Source: Acanthaster planci (taxonomy: Eukaryota > Echinodermata > Asteroidea > Valvatida > Acanthasteridae). From it: a stretch of 64,000 bases of DNA. Both the position numbers and the translations under genes were made by a program. The first letter of the stretch is position 1. Every line of letters begins with the position of its first letter. The notes under the pieces are model-generated. The model worked only from the letters and a program-made list of their open reading frames with translations, did not search any database and had not been told where the DNA came from. Shown one piece after another: positions 11,950 to 23,300 of the stretch. The stretch is from assembly GCF_001949145.1 (NCBI RefSeq), contig NW_019091543.1:457788-521787 (forward strand), in the 5' to 3' direction.

Positions 11950-12100
11950 CGACCGCCAATCTTGAACCCGGCGGCGGCCGTCTACAGAAATTCGCAGGGT
12001 TCTGGTGGGAGATCACCTTGGACGGATGGGTTCTTGCAACCATTACCTACTGCTACTCCCTCGAGTTTATGAGTGCCCCTCCGTCAGATGGCTAGAGGGA
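11950..12100 (+). pseudogene. Reverse transcriptase N-terminus of DIRS copy B (core deleted)
   Basis: The frame reads GGRLQKFAGFWWEITLDGWV then LATITYCYSLEFMSAPP, matching the standard start of DIRS-type reverse transcriptase, where a tryptophan-rich RLxxFxxxWxxIT block precedes the fingers. Immediately after PPSDG the sequence goes to RNase H (FLQPKPAVIITTDASSHGWG from about 12126). The fingers, palm and YxDD box, normally several hundred residues, are absent, so an internal deletion joins the two ends near 12095-12110. Confidence 0.8.
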
Positions 12101-12109
12101 AGTCACTTA

Positions 12110-12540
12110 ACCACCGATCTGCCATTCCTGCAACCAAAACCGGCTGTGATAATAACAACCGATGCGTCATCTCATGGCTGGGGGGCCTCCTCCCTCCTCA
12201 CCAGATCTCAGGAACTTGGCCACCTGTCTTCCGGGCGAATCACATCAATGTTATGGAGCTGCAAGCGATATTCCATGCTCTGCAATACTTCCTACCATAC
12301 GTCAGGGGAAAGAATGTCCTGGTTCATTCAGACAATTCTACAGCCGTGGCTTACATCAACCACCAGGGCGGCACTCGAACCCCTAAGTTGTGCATCCTCA
12401 CTTGGAAGATCCTGCAGTGGGCAAGGGAACGTGCAATCAATCTGCAGGCCTTCCATATCGCTGGCCCAACAACACGTTGGCAGATGCTCTCTCCCGCGGC
12501 AAGATACTCCCGACAGAATGGACTCTTTATCCAGGGGTCG
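12110..12540 (+). pseudogene. RNase H of DIRS copy B
   Basis: Catalytic blocks are ITTDASSHGWGAS (first aspartate), HINVMELQAIFHALQYFLP (glutamate in MEL) and VLVHSDNSTAVAYINHQGG (aspartate in SDNS), then LCILTWKILQWARERAINLQ and AFHIAG. The first block lies in a different frame from the rest, so a frameshift occurs near 12190. The expected final motif, N-x-x-A-D-x-L-S-R-G, is present as NTLADALSRGK, again in another frame (12390 frame). Confidence 0.85.
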
Positions 12541-12559
12541 TCAAAACCCTTTTCGTGAT

Positions 12560-12800
12560 GCTGGAGAGGCCTCACAACGATCTTTTTGCCTCTTCCTCCA
12601 AAGCCCAACTTCCATCATTCTGCACGAGACTTCTGCACCCCCAAGCCTGGGCCATGAACTCCCTGCAGATCAACTGGTCGGACATCCTGGGATATGCCTT
12701 TCCACCCATGTCCCTGATCCCAACGGTGCTCTCCAAGGTTGAACGAGAACATTGTCGGATACTCCTAATCGCACCATTCTGGCCTCGCCAACCATAGTTC
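12560..12800 (+). pseudogene. RNase H-recombinase linker of DIRS copy B
   Basis: The frame reads NDLFASSSKAQLPSFCTRLL, HPQAWAMNSLQINWSDILGY, AFPPMSLIPTVLSKVEREHC and RILLIAPFWPRQP. This is the conserved spacer found in DIRS polyproteins (D-L-F-A-S, then W-S-x-x-x-x-YAFPP and PFWPxQ). The reading stops at 12797. Confidence 0.85.
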
Positions 12801-12959
12801 CCCAGACTGACGAGGCTCCTGGTCCTTCGTCCTCTAGTCCTTCGTGACAGACCAGACGTCCTTCACCAGCCCAACTCCAGCATCCTTCATCCAGCTCCAA
12901 GGGATCTGCACTTAACTTGTTGGACATTGTCCAACGATCCTTCCACTCAGCGGGACTTT

Positions 12960-13720
12960 CTTGTCACGCTGCGGCCATGGCCGCACAGGGGTCTATCCAC
13001 CCGTAAAATTTACAACAGCAGAAGTTAGTTGCATCTTGGGACTTAAATAAGGTTCTCCGGATGCTGGCCGGTTGTCCCTTTGAACCCTTGAGTAACACGT
13101 CCCTCCTACACACTAGTACTAAGTTGGCCTTCCTCCTAGCCGCAGTCACATCTAGAAGAGGCTGCAAATTACAAGCGCTCTCAGTAGCCGACGGTCATCT
13201 CCACTGGGAGCCTCATGGGGTCCGTCTGATCCCCGCTGTTGGTTTCTAACCAAGACCCAAACTCTGTCCTTTGAGCCCCTGGATATCTTCGTGCCTTCAA
13301 TTTTCTCACATTCTGGGGATGATGCTGATAAACTCTGGTGTCCGGTTCATACCTTGAAATAGTACTTGGCCAAGACTAAGGGTCTCAGAGGATCAATGAC
13401 TCAACTGTTCATCACCTCCAAAAGCTTGTATCGCCCAGCAACAAGAGACACAATAGCCCGCTGGATGTTTGCAACCATCAAGTTGGCTAACCCGGATTGG
13501 CCTTCACAACCTGATGAGCAAGGTAATCACTACATCAGGGCTCTTGACGTTGGAGCAGTTTCTACTTCATGGTCATACCTTTGGGGTGTTCCTATTGCAG
13601 ACATATGTAAAACTGCATGCCAGAAGTCTCCCTCTACCTTCACATCCTACTACCTGAGGAACATCCTGCGTAACGACTCTGTACATGGCAGGATGGTTCT
13701 ACTCCCCGTAGCACGAGCTC
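12960..13720 (+). pseudogene. Tyrosine recombinase of DIRS copy B
   Basis: Recognisable blocks are LNKVLRMLAGCPFEPL, TKLAFLLAAVTSRRGCKLQA (first catalytic arginine), LSVADGHLHWEPHGVRLIP, then after a stop and shifts AKTKGLRGSMTQLF, a RWM..IKLA block, HYIRALDVGAVSTSW (HxxR box) and STFTSYYLRNILRND (catalytic tyrosine). Thus the R...HxxR...Y residues can all be traced, but a stop near 13248, a TAG at about 13361 and frame changes prevent expression. The core-binding domain upstream is mostly unreadable. Confidence 0.8.
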
Positions 13721-13754
13721 CGGCAACAAGGGCGGACAACGGAGCTCATGTCTG

Positions 13755-14080
13755 GGATGTCTATTGGTTGGTTGGTGTGGGCATGAATGGGACATGCTGG
13801 TTTCCAGATCCTGGAAGTGTATTGGTTGGTTGTTTGGGCTTGAATTTGTCTAATTATCAGTTGGGGCGTGGGTGGAATTGGTTTGGGATTGAACGTGGCA
13901 TGTGGGTCCCAGGTCCTGGTACGAGTGTTGGCTGGCCAGCTGGCTGGCTGGCTGGCAATCCATCCATCCATAAGATGCAAGTACCCAGGACCTGGTCAAC
14001 AGTGGCTGGTTGGTTTGGGCTTAAACTTGAAACATGTGTGCATGTACCCAGGACCAGGCTCAGCACTGGCTTCAATTTGA
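13755..14080 (+). repeat. Degenerate minisatellite
   Basis: A phrase like GTTGGTTGGTTTGGGCTTGA followed by a CCCAGGTCCTGG block recurs about four times at irregular spacing of roughly 60-110 bp (near 13765, 13827, 13905 and 14007). Two short subrepeats, GCTGGCTGGCTGG and ATCCATCCATCC, lie inside. The array directly follows the recombinase of DIRS copy B and may be part of that element's 3' region. Confidence 0.65.
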
Positions 14081-14259
14081 GATTGAATTGGGAATATTTG
14101 TACAATGGCTTTAGGCGGTGGACTCCTCTATGCAAGGCTTGGCCATTTGGCTAGATCTTATTGTGGAGCCATTTCCAAGGTGGGGAGGCAGGACCCCAGA
14201 TGACTACGGGCCAATCCGCCAAACACTCCCCTGACCCATCCTCAGGTTCAGGAATTACC

Positions 14260-15150
14260 CTATCCTTGGGAACTGTTGCATGCAGACACAGTTAAATACA
14301 TGTAGGTTGAACTTTGCAGTTTCTTGTCAAAGCTTTACACAAAGAAAGAAATGTAGCCAGTAATTGTATAACCTTCAAGATGCAATGACTTGGTTTGACA
14401 AAAAGTAATAATAATTGGTGACATTTGTGATGCTTCCGACATATCTGTTATATACTCAAGTATGTGAAGACTATATACTGCAGTGTATTAAAACAAAGTA
14501 CTGATGCAAAGATAACAGTTAATTTGGTTAAAAATAAATTTTACATTTAATGTTTGTTTTCCTAGTTATACGGTTTGGCTTAACCTTTATCATTTATGGT
14601 TGAAGGAAGATGAAGTCAAAATGTATTGGGACCATGGCATCCGCTTCCAGGAGGAAATAAAGCATTCTGGAGATAAAGGAATATTGTAACCGTGTGTCTG
14701 TACAAAGTAGGTTCAGGATCACAATTTTTGTAATTCAAAGAAAAAAAATTATTAATGTTTTGAATAAATACGACAGACTCTCTTGATTTTTTAGGAGGGG
14801 AAAGAGTAACCCTTAAGCCCCGGGGGGGCTAAGAGCATCCTCAACAGATGTGCACAGACCAGTGTGAAACTGTTGAAAGTGTTGGTTAATTGGTAGTGCT
14901 GGCTTGTTTGGGCTGGCTGTTGTTTAAGTCATTTTTTACATTTGCCTCTATGCTTTTGTATGGATGAAGCTAGCATCTAACATCTTTCTCCATTTTTGCG
15001 TGTGTAAAATTTTGCAAGAACTATGTGCTTCCAAACTTACTTCATACGACTTTTAGCATTGTATTCCAACTTGATCGGGTAACCAAGATCACATACACTG
15101 TTCACGTCAGTCTCTTTTTTCTTTGGAACCCATTTACTTCAGCACCTGCA
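14260..15150. other. Non-coding stretch
   Basis: No gene is assigned. A CCTAG followed by a 39-codon open frame (14570-14689) ends in a stop and is followed by AATAAA at about 14762, which mimics a terminal exon, but no protein motif supports it. A GC run (CCCCGGGGGGGCT) sits at about 14818. Confidence 0.3.
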
Positions 15151-15410
15151 GATGTGGATGTTCACTAACAGTTAGGTTAACATAGTGGTTCTTTTGTCAC
15201 CCTCCACCCCTGCAGCCTGGGTTCGATTCCCAGCTTGGTCCACAAGTAGATTTGGCTTTCAATCCCTACCTGATTCCATAGGTTTTACCCAGAATGTTCC
15301 GCTGGGGTTTTCCTGCCACCTCTAAAACTGTGACTGCTTTTCACTCTCTCCTCTCTACAGGTTTCTTCAGGCTTGCAAGTCTTGGTGTCCTGGCAAGAGA
15401 TTAAAATAAT
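15150..15410 (+). mobile_element. tRNA-derived SINE
   Basis: A tRNA-like head has an A-box-like GGTTAACATAGTGG at about 15174 and a near-perfect B box GGTTCGATTCC at 15220-15230. A tail follows with GGTTTTCCTGCCACC and CCTCTCTACAGGTTTCTTC, ending in an A-rich AATAATAAATAA near 15405. This is the layout of RNA polymerase III SINEs. It lies upstream of the first visible laminin exon, presumably in an intron. No target duplication was confirmed. Confidence 0.7.
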
Positions 15411-15505
15411 AAATAAGTATTTGGCATTGATATTCAGTTCAGTTTTCAAATTTGTTAATGTATTATTTTAGGTATTCAAATTATTTGGGCATTTTTCTTT
15501 CATAG

Positions 15506-15620
15506 AAACTTGATTTACTGATGGCGAAGGCTCACAGTGCAGAGGCTGAAGCACAAGCTGCCAAGGATCAGGGGGAAAAGACCTTACAGCAGGCTGAAAA
15601 AATCCTGGAGGACCTCTTAG
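15506..15620 (+). CDS. Laminin gamma chain, coiled-coil exon 1 of the 5 visible
   Basis: Acceptor TTTCTTTCATAG precedes 15506 and donor GTGAG follows 15620. The exon encodes KLDLLMAKAHSAEAEAQAAK, then an EKTLQQAEKILEDLL stretch. It is rich in Ala, Glu, Gln and Lys with heptad spacing of Leu and Ala, as in the long coil of laminin short-arm/coil chains. It ends after the first base of a codon (phase 1), which is completed by GA of the next exon to give Gly. Laminin gamma chains form the secreted basement membrane trimer with alpha and beta chains through this coil. Upstream exons were not found in 1-15505; at least one must exist because this exon starts in mid-coil. Attribution to the gamma chain comes from the last exon. 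Confidence 0.88.
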
Positions 15621-15786
15621 GTGAGAAGCCTTCACCCTTTTCATTCATTAAACGCAGCCTGTTTTCTTCATCAGAAAGAATTTTTCAAACAGAAATCTCT
15701 AACCACAAATCTGCATTTCAAATCAGTGTGTTGAATATTGCTTATTGTTTCTGTATAATTAAAGCAACATTCTTACTGAGCAATAA

Positions 15787-16370
15787 CCACTTGCTGCTGG
15801 GTGGATTTCTCTTGAGCAAGACAAGATGCCAGGTCCTTTTCAAGATTTTCCGTTTTCAAAATTCTTCAAAAATTCATCATTTCATTTAATGGCCATTTAT
15901 ACCTACATGAAGGACTCTTTGGGCACTACTCTAAAGCTGACAGTTAACCTTCATAGAATAGTTAACCTTTGAATATTTCAGCCAGGCCTGCAGCCATGGA
16001 AAAAGAGCCCAGATTGTGCAGTGTTACGTAAGATTCTTTTGTTCCTGAAGCCGGCACAGTGCACTGCTGACCTCTTTTCAATAGGGGCCAGATTAGCGTG
16101 CAGCGGTGCTGTGTGGCTCATCGCTGCGGTGGTGGAGAGCTTTTGTCCCCAGTGGTAATTCGCTCGCGCTAAATGCCTCAAACTGTGGTATACTGTTTCA
16201 AAACAAGGCTGGATTATCTCCACTATTGAGAGCGAAAAAATGTCGGCAATGCCCAGCAGCTCAGTCTTTTGTGCTGAGCACGGTCTTTTGTTGTAAGGCC
16301 CAATTCTTTTGTTCCAGTTTGCTCCCCGGCTCTGCATGTACTTGAAAACAGGTCACCCGGCAGGGAGTGG
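15787..16370 (+). mobile_element. TTAA-family short element, copy B
   Basis: This 584 bp copy has the same orientation and close similarity to copy A. The left end is CCACTTGCTGCTGGGTGG and the right end CACCCGGCAGGGAGTGG is followed by TTAA at 16371. The left target reads ATAA, one base from TTAA. It fills most of the 968 bp intron between the first two visible laminin exons, leaving about 166 and 218 bp of intron on its sides. Confidence 0.85.
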
Positions 16371-16588
16371 TTAACTTAGGAAAACTACCAAATAAAAAGC
16401 CTATGGTTATGAAACATAAGTTCTCAATATTCATTTTAGATATCTGCAGTTGTTGAGCAATACATATCTCACTCGGCAAGACTTAGTGATAGGTGTTTTC
16501 AGCTTTTACACCAGCCCACATCTTTCCCATCTTCCAATGTGACACCTGTACTTAACTCATCATCCTTTACTTTTTTATTTGTGCCAAG

Positions 16589-16788
16589 GATTCAATGAGA
16601 AAGTGGAGACCAGTAAGATGAATGCCAGTGAGGCACTGCTGAGGATTCCTGAGATTGAGATGAAGATTGATCAGGCCAACCAGACCTCTATAGGGGCCCA
16701 AGGTACTATTGATGAAGCCAAGGAAGATGCCTTGAAGGCTAGGGAACAGGCTGCTATGGCTGAGGCTAATGCTACAAGGGCATCTCAG
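16589..16788 (+). CDS. Laminin gamma chain, coiled-coil exon 2
   Basis: The acceptor is GTGCCAAG with a T-rich tract before it, and the donor is CAG|GTAAGT. Joined to the previous exon it gives GFNEKVETSKMNASEALLRI, PEIEMKIDQANQTSIGAQG and an Ala/Glu-rich helix ending ANATRASQ, 67 codons in all with a phase 0 end. Heptads of hydrophobic residues continue through the exon. The sequence NATRAS and NASEAL contain potential N-glycosylation sites, common in laminin coils. Confidence 0.9.
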
Positions 16789-17248
16789 GTAAGTTTTTCA
16801 GGGAGTGCATTACAAAACTCTCCATATCGTTCATTGCTATTTTGAATTTTTTGTAGGGGTGGGAATACACCATGTTCAAATAAACACAAGTCAGTGTCAA
16901 TGCTTACATGTGTTTTCTGTCCAACTTGGAAAAGAGTTGTCTGTTCCATTATAAAGTTTGGAAATTCTTGAAATGTGTTGAAAGATAATATTTTTCATTG
17001 TTCCCTGCAAGGTAATAAAAACCTCTTATCTTACAGGTTTTCATTCTTGGGACAAAACTTATCAGTAGATTTCCTTATTCTCTTTCAATCACCATCTGCG
17101 CTACATGTATCTGGAGAATGCCTGTAGTGTTTCTCATCTGCAAGGCTTATTTCACCATCTAGCTTTCCTCCCTCCTGTAAACTTATTGTTATCACCGCTT
17201 CTCTCCAAGAGGATGTAAACGAGAGCTTCCATTATTACATTGTTGTAG

Positions 17249-17407
17249 GGAGCTGAGAATATCAAGGCAGCGGCTGATGACATTAACAAGGTAGCCCAGG
17301 GACAGAATGACCGTGCTGATTCTATCCAAGGTAATGCCACACAAACCATGATGGAATTGGGAGCATTGGAGACCCAGGCAGATGATGACTCTCAGCTCAT
17401 CCAGCAG
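17249..17407 (+). CDS. Laminin gamma chain, coiled-coil exon 3
   Basis: Acceptor ATTGTTGTAG precedes 17249 and donor GTGTGT follows 17407. Phase is 0 on both sides, with 53 codons: GAENIKAAADDINKVAQGQN, DRADSIQGNATQTMMELGAL and ETQADDDSQLIQQ. One N-glycosylation sequon (NAT) is present. Alternative use of the GGTAATG at 17331 as a donor is possible but would break the frame. The following intron is 14.9 kb and full of mobile elements. Confidence 0.88.
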
Positions 17408-17537
17408 GTGTGTATACTTGAAGTATTCCGAGCTGAAATGTATGGTTCTAATATATGCAGAATGGAGGAGCACTAAGTAGCCAATAAAAAGCTTGCAAAG
17501 GACACTTAGTATTTTGCTGGTCCACACACTGTGAGAC

Positions 17538-18480
17538 CAGAATACATGCAAACCTTTTGATGGAATAAAAAACGTGAAACTTAACAATAGGTTTATTTTT
17601 CACGTTTTAAAAATGTGATAAGTCCACTTTCACGTATGTCAAAGTATCACATATGTATTGAGCTAGCCTTATTGCTAGGGTTTTCTTTCACGTAAAGAAT
17701 GCATAAAAACCTTGCTCTGCACACGCCCATTGTTGGCAGCTCAGCAGAGGTCCTGTGAACAGTCCTTTAATAGTCATCTCCGTAGCCATGTTGCTCAACC
17801 ATGTATACCAACATTTCGTGATCAAACCACAACGTAAGGCGTCATCCCCAAATTGACTAAGCGTTCCAGGACGCAAACATTTCACAGAATCACAGAGAAC
17901 ATGCTAATCCCTGCCAAACAGGAGCCTTTAGCAACCCAGCGGACGGAACACAATATGCAAGCTTTATGCAAATTACCAACCTCGTGAATACGCCCAATCT
18001 TCCGCGTGTCAGCTGGCAACCTTTGGAGGGCAAATCCCTTCGAATTAGCACGTGGTCGAGTTTCCGCTGACCGACTGGTCGACTTCCAGTTTAATAGAAC
18101 AAGACAAAATGCTGATCGGCCGCCAACTTAAAAACTCAAGGTGGTTTTTTTTTTTTCTGAAGTCTGCCGACCGCCGTGGTGGGAATCCCGAAATGGATGC
18201 ATATACTTAGGTACTGTCCGGGATTTGCCTGTACTTCAATTTGCCAAAGTTGACCGATCTGGGGGGTTGTAACTAAGTTACTTTATGTATCATTCAAGGG
18301 ACCTGTTTCAGCTTTTGTGTACACTGCTCTGAGAAAAATTGAGAAAATCGCTGTTCATTTTTAACTCTCAGAGCCCAGCTCATTTAATTTGTCTTGAAAA
18401 ACACCATGGACTGCAGGACGTTCCTGCCTGCCAGGTCAGTTCAGAGATGAGTCGATCAGACCCTTAAGAAAGACATTCTT
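17538..18480 (+). repeat. Dispersed repeat R17, long copy
   Basis: Positions 17538-17838 match 30421-30720 in reverse complement with only moderate divergence (shared blocks include CTTGCTCTGCACACGCCC and CAGAGGTCCTG). A third short piece at 21683-21722 shares CAATTTGGGGATGAC in inverted orientation relative to 17835-17870. The outer end begins GAATACATG. The extent to 18480 is a guess; beyond 17838 no second copy is available. The two main copies flank most of the large laminin intron as a 13 kb-spaced inverted pair. Confidence 0.65.
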
Positions 18481-19120
18481 TTTCCTTCACTTTTCATAGT
18501 AATTGTGGTTGGCGAATTTACCTTTAACTTTGTGTTTCATTAAAAGTTTCTAAAGATCGTCCATCTGGACTATCTTTGGAAAAATTTCTCAAAAATGACA
18601 GGATTTCTGGCTTTAAGATTTCACAGATTGTCTGACACTGTTACATACTTGACAGTAAGATATACAAGATCTTTGACAGTCCCGTTTTTTGAGATCTTAC
18701 AAATCACATAGGCTTACACTCCTCAGCGCAAGGCAGAAAGCTGTCTGACAATCATAAAATAAGTCACAGCATAAAATCATGCTGCCATCAGAGCAATTAC
18801 TGGGTTTGTTCTGAGTTTCAAGTTTTATGAGCGTGAGATATGCCTACCAGCATCCAGTCATGTGGAGGAACAAAGAAAAGGGACCAGTCGCTAAACCACC
18901 TTTCAAAAGTGACAGTAAGTGCTGCAGCCAAACTGCCGGATCGAGCCCAAAATCATAAAACATGGTACTTTCAAACTGAACCAAACCAAACCACATGCAC
19001 TTGTTGGTTTGGGTGTTCGGCTTTGATATGGCATGGCATTGATAGCAAGCAGAATGTACTTCAGAAAACTTGATTAAAAAGCAACACCATGAAAAATGGA
19101 AAACAAGTTTCAGTACATCA
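18481..19120. other. Non-coding intron sequence
   Basis: Part of the laminin intron. No gene or repeat is recognised. Confidence 0.4.
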
Positions 19121-19166
19121 TATGCCGCATCCGCACTCGGCAGATGTGCGAGTACACTTGGCATCA
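19121..19166 (+). repeat. Left flanking 45-bp duplicate of the hAT-like element
   Basis: This segment (containing GCCGCATCCGCACTCGGCAG and TGCGAGTACACTTGG) is repeated almost exactly at 20278-20325, immediately on the other side of the element at 19167-20277. It is too long for a hAT target duplication, so a pre-existing tandem pair with an insertion between copies is likely. Confidence 0.75.
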
Positions 19167-20277
19167 CAGGGGTCGAAATTAGGAGTAGTCCGCTAGCCCG
19201 AGGCTAGTGGTTTTAGTGGGAGGACTAGTAGTTCCTACTTGTCGGTAGTCCGACGGGCTAGTGCCTTTTTTAGCAGGGGCATGAAAAGAAATACACACTG
19301 TAAATGTAACACCATGCCGTGCAGTGGTATTTTGATTGCAGATGCATGTACATGTACATTTGTACAGCCTACCGTTACACTGTAGACACGACGGGTTCTT
19401 TCCATACACAACACGGCCCATGCATACATGTAATCACGTCGAGCTGATACTCTAAACACGTAGGCCAGCCACATGACATTGTACACATCATACAAGTGTA
19501 CGTGTGGATTTTACGGTACCCCAACACTTTAACGATATATTGTGCAACAAGAAAAACGTTTTCTATTGTGCTATCGCGAAAATAATCCAGCATTTTGTCC
19601 AATCAGCCTGCGTGTTTGAAGAGATAACAATAGTCTTTCCAGCACGTAAGATTGATTTCTACTGGCTGTTACTGAAAAGAATGAAACGATTCGGCCAATC
19701 GCATTGTGCGTTAGAAACAATACAATTTTCCGAGCGCACATGGATCGATACCTTCTTTTCGGATTCGCACAATTTAGGAAACGATTTGAGTTCCAAAAAT
19801 CCAAAACTTAATTATTTTAGTTTGATTTTAAAAATTGTGCAAGTAATATAAATGCTGACAATGACATCGATCATTAACCCTTCCTCTGCTTACGCAAGTA
19901 TGACAAAAATTGTGAATGTATGCTGTTTTGGGTTACTTTAACTTAAAGTTTTAATGTGAAAATCCTATATTGGCTTGCAAAAACTAAAGTGAACGTTGCT
20001 AGTCTGGGGACTAGAATCGTGGAAAGTAGCAGTGTTTGCCTCCTGGGACCTGCATGCCTGCTGGAGAGTAACATAAAATGTGGAATAGCAAATATAATGC
20101 ATATTAAACCATACTTATATACATGGAAATGAAAAGAGTCCTGCGTTGTTTTACTGTACTTAGGCCTAGGCCTATTAGCATTTTTGTAGGACTACTGAGA
20201 AACTCAAAGGACTAGTAAAACAATGACATTACTAGTCCTGTGGGCTACCATAGAAACCAAGTTAATTTCGACCCCTG
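19167..20277 (+). mobile_element. hAT-like non-autonomous DNA element (CAGGGGTCGAAATTA ends)
   Basis: The left end CAGGGGTCGAAATTA at 19167 and the right end TAATTTCGACCCCTG ending at 20277 are perfect inverted termini of 15 bases. Subterminal GGACTAGTA-type repeats follow inside both ends. CATCA flanks both sides, shorter than the usual 8 bp hAT duplication. The 1.1 kb interior has no transposase frame, so it is non-autonomous. The CAGGGG-type terminus is common for hAT elements (family knowledge). Confidence 0.75.
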
Positions 20278-20325
20278 CATCAAATGCCGCATCCGCACTC
20301 AGCAGATTTGCGAGTACACTTGGTG

Positions 20326-23300
20326 CGTGTACCGGGTATGTACAGAAAATTTGCGATAGCCCCGGATCACATGATGATGTAAAATGCACGTGGTGAGAAT
20401 TCACTTATAACCAACCAAGAACATTTAAGGTACAGCATTTCAGCTGTAGAACAGTACTAAATTTTCACTACATCCAATTGTTCGCATGCATATTCAGACC
20501 GACATTATGTATGCCAATCTCCAATATTCACACCCTTACATTGCATATTAGGCCAATGATGTCATAAATCAATATGCAAAACAAATGTTGATTGGATGCT
20601 GATCGTAGTTGGACTCGTATTCGATTGAAGGCAACTCCAGAGAGAAGAAATAAAAGATTTTGCCAGGCAGACTATAGCAGCACTTCCGGGACGTGACAAG
20701 AGTTGGTTCACGCAGGGACCAAATAAACTTTCCTCTTGTTTGGTAAAATCGGAGTATTATATGTTGTGATAGAATTTTGCCAGAACTCCAAGTTGTTAGC
20801 AGATTTCAAATAAAATGCTGTTATCCATTTGAAAAAAAAAAACGATGGAAAATTCAAAATTGCAACTCGCATGTGGTCGCCATCCTGGAAAAGAACGCTG
20901 ACTTGATACCAGGGTCTTTCAAATATATCGAATGCCACAGTTTGGTAGTTGAACCTGCTTTGTGAAAAAAAAACCAGAACATAATTCACTCGAAATCCAG
21001 TTTGAATTTGTATCCTGTAAAGTAGGAAATTCCCATTTGAGCATGCTGTTTATGATCGTTCTGTTGAGTCAAGTGTGGTTTAAACACAACCCTTTTGGTT
21101 AGAGAAACACGTTTTATTTATCACACCGCCTCCAAAGATAATATTCCAAGGAATTGTAATGCCTAAATAAACTTTGGAAAAACATTTAAAACTTTGAAAT
21201 CAAAGTTGCTCATGGATATGGGATGGAGAAGGAGATACAATACTTGTATTAATGTATCATTTATACACGGAAGTACTAAGGCACATTCGTAGCAAGCTCC
21301 CAGTACGTCTCAATGTGCGTTGACCATTGCACATGTGTACAATAAATGTACATGTACGTATGCACATGGGTGTACATGTCCCAACCCTAACCGAAGCTCA
21401 GCAGAAAATTTCTTAATGATCGTAACAACCCCATCGTCTTTAATAAATGTTGATACTGGAAATGGGGAACGTCTTTTCTACAGAACGGCCGTTGGTATTC
21501 ATGAGGTCCAGAGATATCATGCTTATCATGATGCTTTTTGTCGCGATGACAAAAGGACACACAGCGGCCCAGCTCATTAAACCCCCCACGCTTCAGTGCA
21601 CACCTCCGTCGCATCCGCGGATTTCCCCCTACTTAGCAACGGCAGACCAATCGGAAAAAACGCGGACAATAGATGGAAGAACACTTACTCAATTTGGGGA
21701 TGACACCCAAGTCTCAAAAGGGGATTAGCTGTAAACCAATCAATGAATTTCTTTCAACGTAGAAAAATATGTGAAATGTTGACCTTATCATTTATTTCTT
21801 TGACTGACAAGCAAAGCGCTAAATAGACATTGCTTGATGAATAGCCTAATAGCGATCCACTACACTCATGACTGTCATTTTCCTTGCTTTGGATTGGGAC
21901 AATTATTCAGTGCGACTGCCACTCAACTGATCCACAAATTCACATGAAATGGGTTTAATAGTTTACCTTTTCTGAAGTATAAACCAGAAAAGTATTTTCT
22001 AAATTTAACCTTTTACTCTGGATTTAAAATTATTTCTAATTGTTATAAAAAAACACACACACAGATCCTGCATAAATTTTGCTTTTTGACTGTCCCAATA
22101 CCATAAAATGTGGAGGCACGTCATGCTTTGAAATCAATTGCCTACGTGTAGTTGGGTACGTTTCAATGTATTTACACTAGTGATTCGGAACCATGCAAAA
22201 ATTTGAATTCTCTTTAAAAGTTGGTTTGACTCTATAAACATTCGATTCAAGAGTTTTTAGGAGTGTAGGGTATGAAAAAGCATTTGGAATCACATATTGT
22301 AAACAATGTATTGCCTGGACATTTTGTGCTTTCACCTTTTGGCTTTCATGTTTTTTACATTCCCAAATCATCTGAATGTCAAATCCCTAGTCGCAAATCT
22401 GGCCAAAATTCATGGGCGTAAATCCAATGTATCCCCCCCCCACTCTTTGGGATTGGGGCAATTGGCCATGGAATTCATATTTGAAATCTACATATTTATC
22501 ATGAACATTGACCTCTACATGTACATAGATTCTTATGGTGTCACCCCCACCCTGCTTTTCAAATGTTTATAGCTGGGAAAGTCATCCCTTTGGCTTCCCT
22601 TTTATTTTAAGTCTTGTCGTGAATGCTCCTTGTTTGGAGTGGCTGGAGAGGTTAATGGCAAGGCAAATCATAAAGCTCAGAAAAAGACTTCTGTTCGTCC
22701 CTGATGCCAAATGTTTGTCTATGCACGTTGTTGTCATGATTGGCTTGTCTCTCTGATTTAAACAGCTGCAGGGCAATAAGTGCAAGTGATGTCTAGGAGT
22801 TCTCACTTGGAAGTCTGGGTTATCTGTTGACAACAGCGGGTCAGAAACTAATCAGAAGTATTCAATGGATTTCTATTAGACTTCTATCTCATACAAAAGC
22901 CAGACATTAATCTCTTTCACTCAAGCTGTTTGCTTGAAGTCAGCGCAACTGTTCTTGTTGATTTGATACAGAAGCTGATGGAAAATACTTTTGGAGAGAA
23001 CCAAAAAACAAATCAAACATGGGTACAAAAATTTAGATGAGCGGTAATGGGAATCTGAAGATTAAATTAAATTGCCACAGAAACTCTTTCTATAAATGTT
23101 GCACCCCCACCGGCTATTAGAGTAGCCGCCACAGCGTGTACATTAATCATGAATGGAAACTAAAAATGAAGACAAATGGACAGTGGTTGAGTGTGATGTG
23201 GTGGTCAATGTTCACTAATCAAAGTCTTACATCAGAATGACCCAAAGAGCATAGCGGCTCTTTCATGTGCAAGTGGAATACTTCACATGAAACAGCAGTA

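Larger units (their letters stand above)
9650..14250 (+). mobile_element. DIRS-type retrotransposon, copy B (internally deleted)
   Basis: A GC-rich block on the + strand contains in order a leader with short subrepeats, gag, the start of the reverse transcriptase, RNase H, a linker and a tyrosine recombinase, all broken by frameshifts. The leader (9730-10130) repeats a GGCCTTAGCCGC-like phrase several times and includes an 11-bp hairpin (9658-9668 with 9699-9709). The region from about 13755 to 14080 is a minisatellite. Element ends were not pinned down; no clear inverted terminal repeats were found. It differs clearly from copies A and C, resembling the DIRS type with an RNase H block HINVMELQAIFHALQYFLP. 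Confidence 0.8.

Noticed and set aside
14570-14690. Apparent terminal exon (CCTAG acceptor, 39 open codons, AATAAA downstream)
   Set aside because: The reading has no recognisable motif, does not fit the laminin frame because it ends in a stop, and sits in the debris after DIRS copy B.
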